Shown: positions 54,058-60,000 of the stretch, piece after piece
Position numbering within the stretch: the first letter of the stretch is position 1
How the letters are laid out: every line of letters starts with the position of its first letter
Origin: Anaeromyces robustus
Lineage: Eukaryota > Neocallimastigomycota > Neocallimastigomycetes > Neocallimastigales > Neocallimastigaceae
Reading direction: 5' to 3'
Assembly (NCBI GenBank): GCA_002104895.1
Contig: MCFG01000008.1
Coordinates: 65,001-125,000 of the forward strand
DNA length: 60,000 nt
Position numbers and translations under genes: made by a program
The notes under the pieces: generated by a model
Told to the model about the DNA's origin: nothing
Database searches by the model: none
The model's input: only the letters and a program-made list of their open reading frames with translations

Positions 54058-54453
54058 TTTTTAAAAATACATTCTCAATTCACATATTTAACATATGAAT
54101 AATAAAATAATATCTTTTTTTTTTTTTCATTATTATTTTTAGTTTAAACATAAGTAATATATATAGATATTTATTTTTTACTCTTAATTGTTTGAATTCT
54201 ATATAATGAACAAAAAAAATTAAATAAAATAAAATAAAAATTCATTAAATATTGAAAAACATTAAACCATACTATTCTACTCTATAAAAAATACTTAACA
54301 CTAAATTAAATATATATTTAGTAGTTTTTTTGTGCCGATTAATTTAAAAATATATATTTCAACATATGAATTTAATTAATAAAAAAATCTTTTGGAAAAT
54401 AGAATATTCGAAAAATATTGAAAATCTTAATAAAAAACAACAGATAACATAAA

Positions 54454-54493
<40 letters not shown>

Positions 54494-54683
54494 TAATAAT
54501 AATTAAAAAAATAAAACACTACATATAAATATTATAAAATTAAAGGTCTTTTAATTTATAAAAAAAAAACTTCAAATATTTAATAATATAATTATAATTA
54601 AAACTTTTAAATTTTTATAAAATTTTATATACAACTCAATATTATTTTGGGTTTCCATTTTAAATAAAAAATTTTATTTCTTA

Positions 54684-54714
<31 letters not shown>

Positions 54715-54922
54715 TATGACTAATTTACATAGTTTGTTTCATAAAACTTGAAAAAGGAAATTAAAAATTATATACTTATGAATAATCCCATTATAAATAT
54801 ATATATAAATAATTTTACTTTATATGTATTATTGAATAAAAAAAGAATTTTTGAAAAAAATATTTTTAGAATTGTTTATATATATATCTAATTAATAAAA
54901 TAAATAAATTAAATGATTTCGT
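54058..54922. other. Intergenic, AT-rich
   Basis: 3' flank of the PABIR-like gene. It has A-runs near 54462-54490 and 54680-54706. No gene seen. Confidence 0.6.
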
Positions 54923-57583
54923 TTAAATATTTGATGTAGTACGTAAATTTGTTAAATTCATGGAATTGTTATTATTATTTTGATTTGAAAGGGTTGTAAA
55001 TGGTGATTTTGCATTTTTAGTATGATTATTATGGCCATTTTCAGAAACACCTAAACTCATTTTACTAAAATCACCATAAGCCCCCTGAATATTTAACAAT
55101 TGTGGTGTAGCAGACGATCGAGGTGAAGAACTATATATAAATAAATTATTTGTTTGAATTGAGTTTGTTATACTTGAATTTGATGATAATGATGCTGATA
55201 AATTCTGTTTTAAATTTGGAGATATAAACATATCATGATAAGACCCAATTCTTGGACTAACTGGTGAACTAGACATTGAAACCCTTCTTTTGTAATAAGG
55301 TTCAAATCTTTCACTTTCAAATGACACTAATAAAATATTATTAATAAAATATAATATATAACTATATTAATACAAAACTGTACTCGAAAAATTCAAAACT
55401 TTAATAATAATATTAATAATAATAAATAGCATTTAGAATAATCAATAAAGCTTACTTTTTCTTTTAAGTGAACGATTTAAACTTGGAGATAGTACCATTA
55501 TATTATGAATATTACCATTAGTTAATGGAGAACCAGAAGATGGTGATAATGAATATATTTCTCTTGATCTTGATGAAAGCTAATAATTAAATTAACATAT
55601 AATTTAAATATAATATTAATAATATATAATTAATGAATGGAATAAAGTAATGAAGATTAATTATTATTAATATTTTCATTATTTATATATGTAAATATAT
55701 AATTAAAAATTTATGTGTATTATTATATTATTTACCATAGTATTTTCTGGATTTAACTTTGAGCTTGACGTATATATTATTGGACTTTTTACTTGAGGAT
55801 TTTGGACTAAAGTTGTGTATAATGGATACGGTATATTTATATCATCCTTTACATAATAGTAGATATAAATAATTATTATTATTATTAATTATAATAATAA
55901 TAATAAACATTAATATTTATAAAAATTTTCATTAAGATTATTTATATATTAAAGAACAGTATAAAATAAAATAAAGCAAAAAAAAAAAAAATAGTATCTA
56001 CCTTTCCATCAAGATCTTGAGTAAGATCAGTTGCTGATTGTTTTAATAATAAAGTAGTTTGTGCTTCATGTTCAATTTCTTTTTCTAAAAAGTTTTGAGA
56101 TTCCTCCTTTTATATAAAAATGTTTAATTTTATATTAATATAATAATAATAATAATAATAATATGTTATAAAAAAGCACTTATTTAATAAATATAAACAT
56201 TATTTTTTAATATTTACTTGTAAAAGATAGCGTATTCTGTTAATTGGTCTAAATGACTTCTTTTTATAAATATATATTATTATTAATAATTAATATATTC
56301 AATAATATTTTATTTTATTTTATTTTATTTTATTTTATTTTATTTTATTTTATTTTATTTTATTTTATTTTATTTTATTTTATTTTATTTTATTTTATTT
56401 TATTTTATTTTATTTTATTTTATTTCATTATATTTTATTTTATTTTTTCTAAATATTATTACAATAATAATTAAATTAGTAAACTTACTTTTTTAGAAAA
56501 CTTCTGGGTATCAGCTTTATTTTTTGAATTATTATTATCAACATCCAATTGCATTTTTGCTAAAAGAGAGTTACAACCTAAAGATTTTTGATTATTATTA
56601 CTAAATACATCATCCATTTGAATATCATCTTCCCTATTATGAAGGCTTCCACTTGAACCAAAAGGTATAGTAATAGGTTTTGATGATGTTATTTTACTTG
56701 ATACAGAAAGTGGTGATTTATTATCAGTTTGCATTGTTGATGAATAAGATGAAATAGTGTTATTATTTGTTGTGTTTGTATAAACAGAATTTAAAGATGA
56801 AGTAGAACGGGAATTATTGATGCAATTTAACAAAGGATGTGACCCCTTTACATTGTTTCCAGTATTCATACTACTAATATTATTTAATGAATTAATACGA
56901 TTAAGAGTAGAATTATCCATCAAATTATATTGTGAACCATGAAGACGAAGATTTCCTTTATTGTTTTCATCATTATTATTATTAAAAAATGTATTAATAT
57001 TAGGTGTAGAAGAAGATCGTATATCTTTATTCTTTCCTTCTAAATGATGAAAAAGAAAATTATTTTTATTCATATCAGTAGAAAATTTTGAAGATGAAGT
57101 AGAATTCATTATTTTTGAAGAATTTGAGTTTTGTTTTCCAAAAGATGCACCATCTTCAAAATTAAATATTTCCGGGATAGAGGAATTTTCTTCTTCCTCA
57201 TCTTCTTCTTCCTCTTCTTCTTCTTCCTCTGATTCTATATTAATATCATTTCTATAATATCTTGGTTTTTTTTGTTTTTGTTTATTGCGCCATTGTAAAA
57301 ACATTGGAGAAGGTTTACTATTATTTTTCATAGATACATTATTAAAATTGGAATATGTACACATTCCACTATCATTATTATTAGTAATAGTATTTTCTTT
57401 AGATAAATTTGAATTTAAAGTAAAAGAATTAAGACCAGAAGATTTTTCATGCATATTAGAAAAAGGAAAATTTGAATTACTATTATATTTTGATTTTAAA
57501 TTGGAATTACTTGATAAATTAATGTTATTAAAATGAAAAGCAGTGTTATTGGAATTAAAAGTAAAATTCGTTGCTGTATCCAT
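54923..57583 (-). CDS. FAM122/PABIR-like PP2A-B55 inhibitor homolog
   Basis: Six exons join in frame: 56489-57583, 56218-56259, 56002-56106, 55736-55846, 55456-55579 and 54923-55326, giving 626 aa. Across exons 2 and 3 lies RIRYLLQEESQNFLEKEIEH (about 373-392). It aligns without gaps to the human FAM122A helix RLHQIKQEEGMDLINRETVH, which binds the B55 subunit of PP2A; the Arg, QEE, a Glu and HE positions agree. A second block, SLNRSLKRKMSFESERFEPY in exons 5-6, resembles the conserved GPLKRKCEMETEYQPKRF block of FAM122A, and SSSTPNI in exon 1 resembles its SNSAPLI. FAM122A restrains PP2A-B55 and so favours mitotic entry. Exon 1 is otherwise Asn/Ser-rich with a long Glu run. Many SP sites near the C-terminus suggest CDK phosphorylation. 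At 626 aa it is about twice the human length. Confidence 0.68.
56306..56425. repeat. TTTTA microsatellite in intron 1 of the PABIR-like gene
   Basis: About 24 uninterrupted TTTTA pentamers occupy half of the 229-bp intron between exons 1 and 2 (56260-56488). On the coding strand the tract is TAAAA repeats. Confidence 0.95.
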
Positions 57584-60000
57584 GGTTGAATAAATATAAT
57601 CAATATATTATTTTTATTATATTATATTATTTTCCTTACTTCTTTATATTATTATTATTGTTATTATTCTTTTGAAAAAAAAAAAATTATTTGTAGACTT
57701 ACAAATATATTACAATTATTATAAATATTATTGCGTTATTATTCCTTGATAAAAAAAAAAAAAAAGAAAAAAGAGAATCTTTTTTTATTGTTTAAAATAT
57801 ATTACAATTATTTATTATTGATGTTGTTATATTATTATTGTTATTTTTCACTTTCAAAATTGTTATTTTAATACAAAATTTATTAAAAATATATTTCTCT
57901 TTTATATTTTCTTTTATTAATTATATATTATTTTATATTATATATTTCCAATAATATATATTTATCAGCTAAATCATATATTATATTGTTTTTATCTATT
58001 CTTGTTTTTTTTTTTTTTTTTTTTATTTTTTCTTAATTTTATAAAATATACTTTTTTGATATATAATTATTATTTATTATTAAAATTCAATCTTTATAAA
58101 AGAAAAAAAGAGAAAATAAATTATTAATTTAGCTTATATGTAAAGAAAAAAAAAAAAAGATTGGTTATAAGATTTTTGTATGGATTTATAATACTTGTTT
58201 TTAGAGATTATTTTCTCTTGTTAAGATAAAAGTTTTTCGCTTTATTATATAATTTAAATAAATGTTATATGAATTTATAATAATACATTTTTTATTTTTT
58301 TTGTTTTTTTTTCTTTTAATTTAATTATTTGATTTAATTTTACCTAAGTTGATTTTTTTTGCTTTCTATTTATTTTTTATTCGATTCTAATTAAAATGAT
58401 TTGATTAATATTGGAAATAAAGTATTTTGCTTTTATTTTAACAATTGATAATAAGATTATTTTTATTCTTTGTTGCTATATTTTTTATTTTTTATTTTTT
58501 ATTCAATTTTTTTAATTTATGAAAAAAATTAAAAAAAAATTATTATAATTTTTTTTTTTATTTTACTCTTTACTTAAAGTTTAAAAAAGCAAGATTTATT
58601 TTATTTATTTTTTTATTTTTTCTTTAATAATTTTTAATTTTTTGTAAATTCTTTAATTATACATATAATAGAGAAAAAAAAATTTTTTTTTAATTTCATT
58701 CATATATATAAATAATAAATTATTTTTTTTTTTTTCTTTTTTGAAAAAATAATAATAATTATATTAATTCAATTCAAATATAATAAATTTAAATAGACAA
58801 ACATAATTAAATTAAGTATTAAAAAAATAATAAATAATAAATAAATAATATATTATTATGAAATATATTATATTATAATGTAATAATATATTATAAATAA
58901 TATATTTATAAATATATAAAAAAATTGAAAAAAAAAAAAAAAAAAATTAGTAAGCTAAAAAAAGAATTAATTGTAAAATATAATATTATTTTATTAATTT
59001 AATATTTATTTTATTTATATTGAATATTATATTAATATATAATATAATACTAATGGATGATAATAATTAATTTGTTAAGAATTATATTTAGTATAAATAT
59101 AAATTAAATAATATATAGAAATTAAATAAAACTATATAAACAATATATATTACATTATATTAATAATAATATTGATTTTTTTGACCTATTAAATTTAAAA
59201 TTTAATTTCACTTATGAGTTAAATATATTAGAATGCATTTTAATATATAATTAAAAATAAATATATTAATTAAAGTTTAGATTAATTACAATATTTTTAA
59301 AAAAAAAAAAAAAAAACGGAAAAGAGCAAATTAAAAAAAAAAAAAATAAATAAATCAAATATTTTCAAAAACTAAAAAAAGATGATTAAAAACAGTTATT
59401 ATTAATTATAATTACATTGATAATTCTACTTCATGCTTCATGTATATATTATTAAATAATTGCTTTATTTAGGTTATAATATAATTAAATATTTTAATAA
59501 AAATAAAAAATATAAAAAAAAAAGAGTGATATTCAATAAAACTCCATCGTTTTCATCGAGAAAACATTTATAATTATTAATATTATATAGAATAAAAAAA
59601 ATATGTATAAACAATAATTATATCAAAATATAAGATTAAAATTATGTATTTTAAATTTTTTTTTAATAATCATTAATTAAATAACATAGAATTTATATAA
59701 TCTAATAATCTTTCGTTCTTAAACATATTTATTCATTTATTCTATTAATTTTGACATTTCTAAAAATATAAACTAATATTCAAAATACTAAATTATCTTT
59801 AATTATTAATGAAAATTTTTTTAAAGAATTTTTATTTACTTGCATTTCTATATATATATTTTATATTTATAAATATATATGATTTTTTTTTCATATAAAT
59901 ACATTTATATATCTTTATATATAGCATTCATATTATTTATTCATAATTTATTGATTTAATATAAAAATATAAAATCATTAATAATTAAATATATTTAATA
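57584..60000. other. Intergenic to window edge
   Basis: No gene seen in 2.4 kb. It is the upstream region of the minus-strand PABIR-like gene, then plain AT-rich DNA with T-runs near 58010 and A-runs near 58928-58945 and 59300. No RNA gene or clear element. Confidence 0.55.

Overview
The window looks like nuclear DNA of an anaerobic gut fungus (Neocallimastigomycota). Intergenic DNA is extremely AT-rich and full of homopolymer tracts and microsatellites. Genes carry many short GT-AG introns. The chaperonins Hsp60 and Hsp10 carry organelle presequences of the kind known from Neocallimastix hydrogenosomes. The phylum-level call is an inference from these traits together.

Layout, left to right. 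1-3.3 kb is gene-poor, with a long hairpin and some coding-like debris. 3.3-5.6 kb is a damaged LINE (minus strand). 7.3-9.1 kb is an ankyrin-repeat protein (minus). 12.5-14.9 kb is HSP60 (minus, 3 exons) and 17.7-18.3 kb is HSP10 (plus, 2 exons), so the two co-chaperonins are head to head. 19.5-20.9 kb is a SURF4/Erv29 cargo receptor (minus, 3 exons). 22.8-25.5 kb is CDK7/Kin28 (plus, 9 exons), with a 338-bp pure TTA tract in one intron. 27.1-31.5 kb is a KIF-binding protein gene (minus, 19 exons, 618 aa). Head to head with it, 34.6-38.3 kb is a lebercilin-like coiled-coil protein ending in a 45-bp minisatellite that encodes an acidic 15-residue repeat. 39.7-47.4 kb is one intronless ORF for a 2550-aa coiled-coil protein with 21-residue repeats. 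49.6-51.6 kb is an Asn-rich basic protein of unknown role. 53.7-54.1 kb is a decayed His-rich repeat locus. 54.9-57.6 kb is a six-exon gene resembling FAM122/PABIR inhibitors of PP2A-B55.

Functional themes: HSP60 and HSP10 would form the chaperonin of the hydrogenosome matrix. CDK7 (cell-cycle and TFIIH kinase) and the PABIR-like protein both belong to mitotic-entry control. The KIF-binding protein and the lebercilin-like protein point to microtubule and flagellum biology, which fits a fungus with flagellated zoospores. Most of these multi-exon genes cannot be seen as long ORFs. They were rebuilt by reading exons by eye with GT/AG borders and phase, and each exon chain adds up to an intact frame. 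Family assignments rest on remembered motifs, not on a search.
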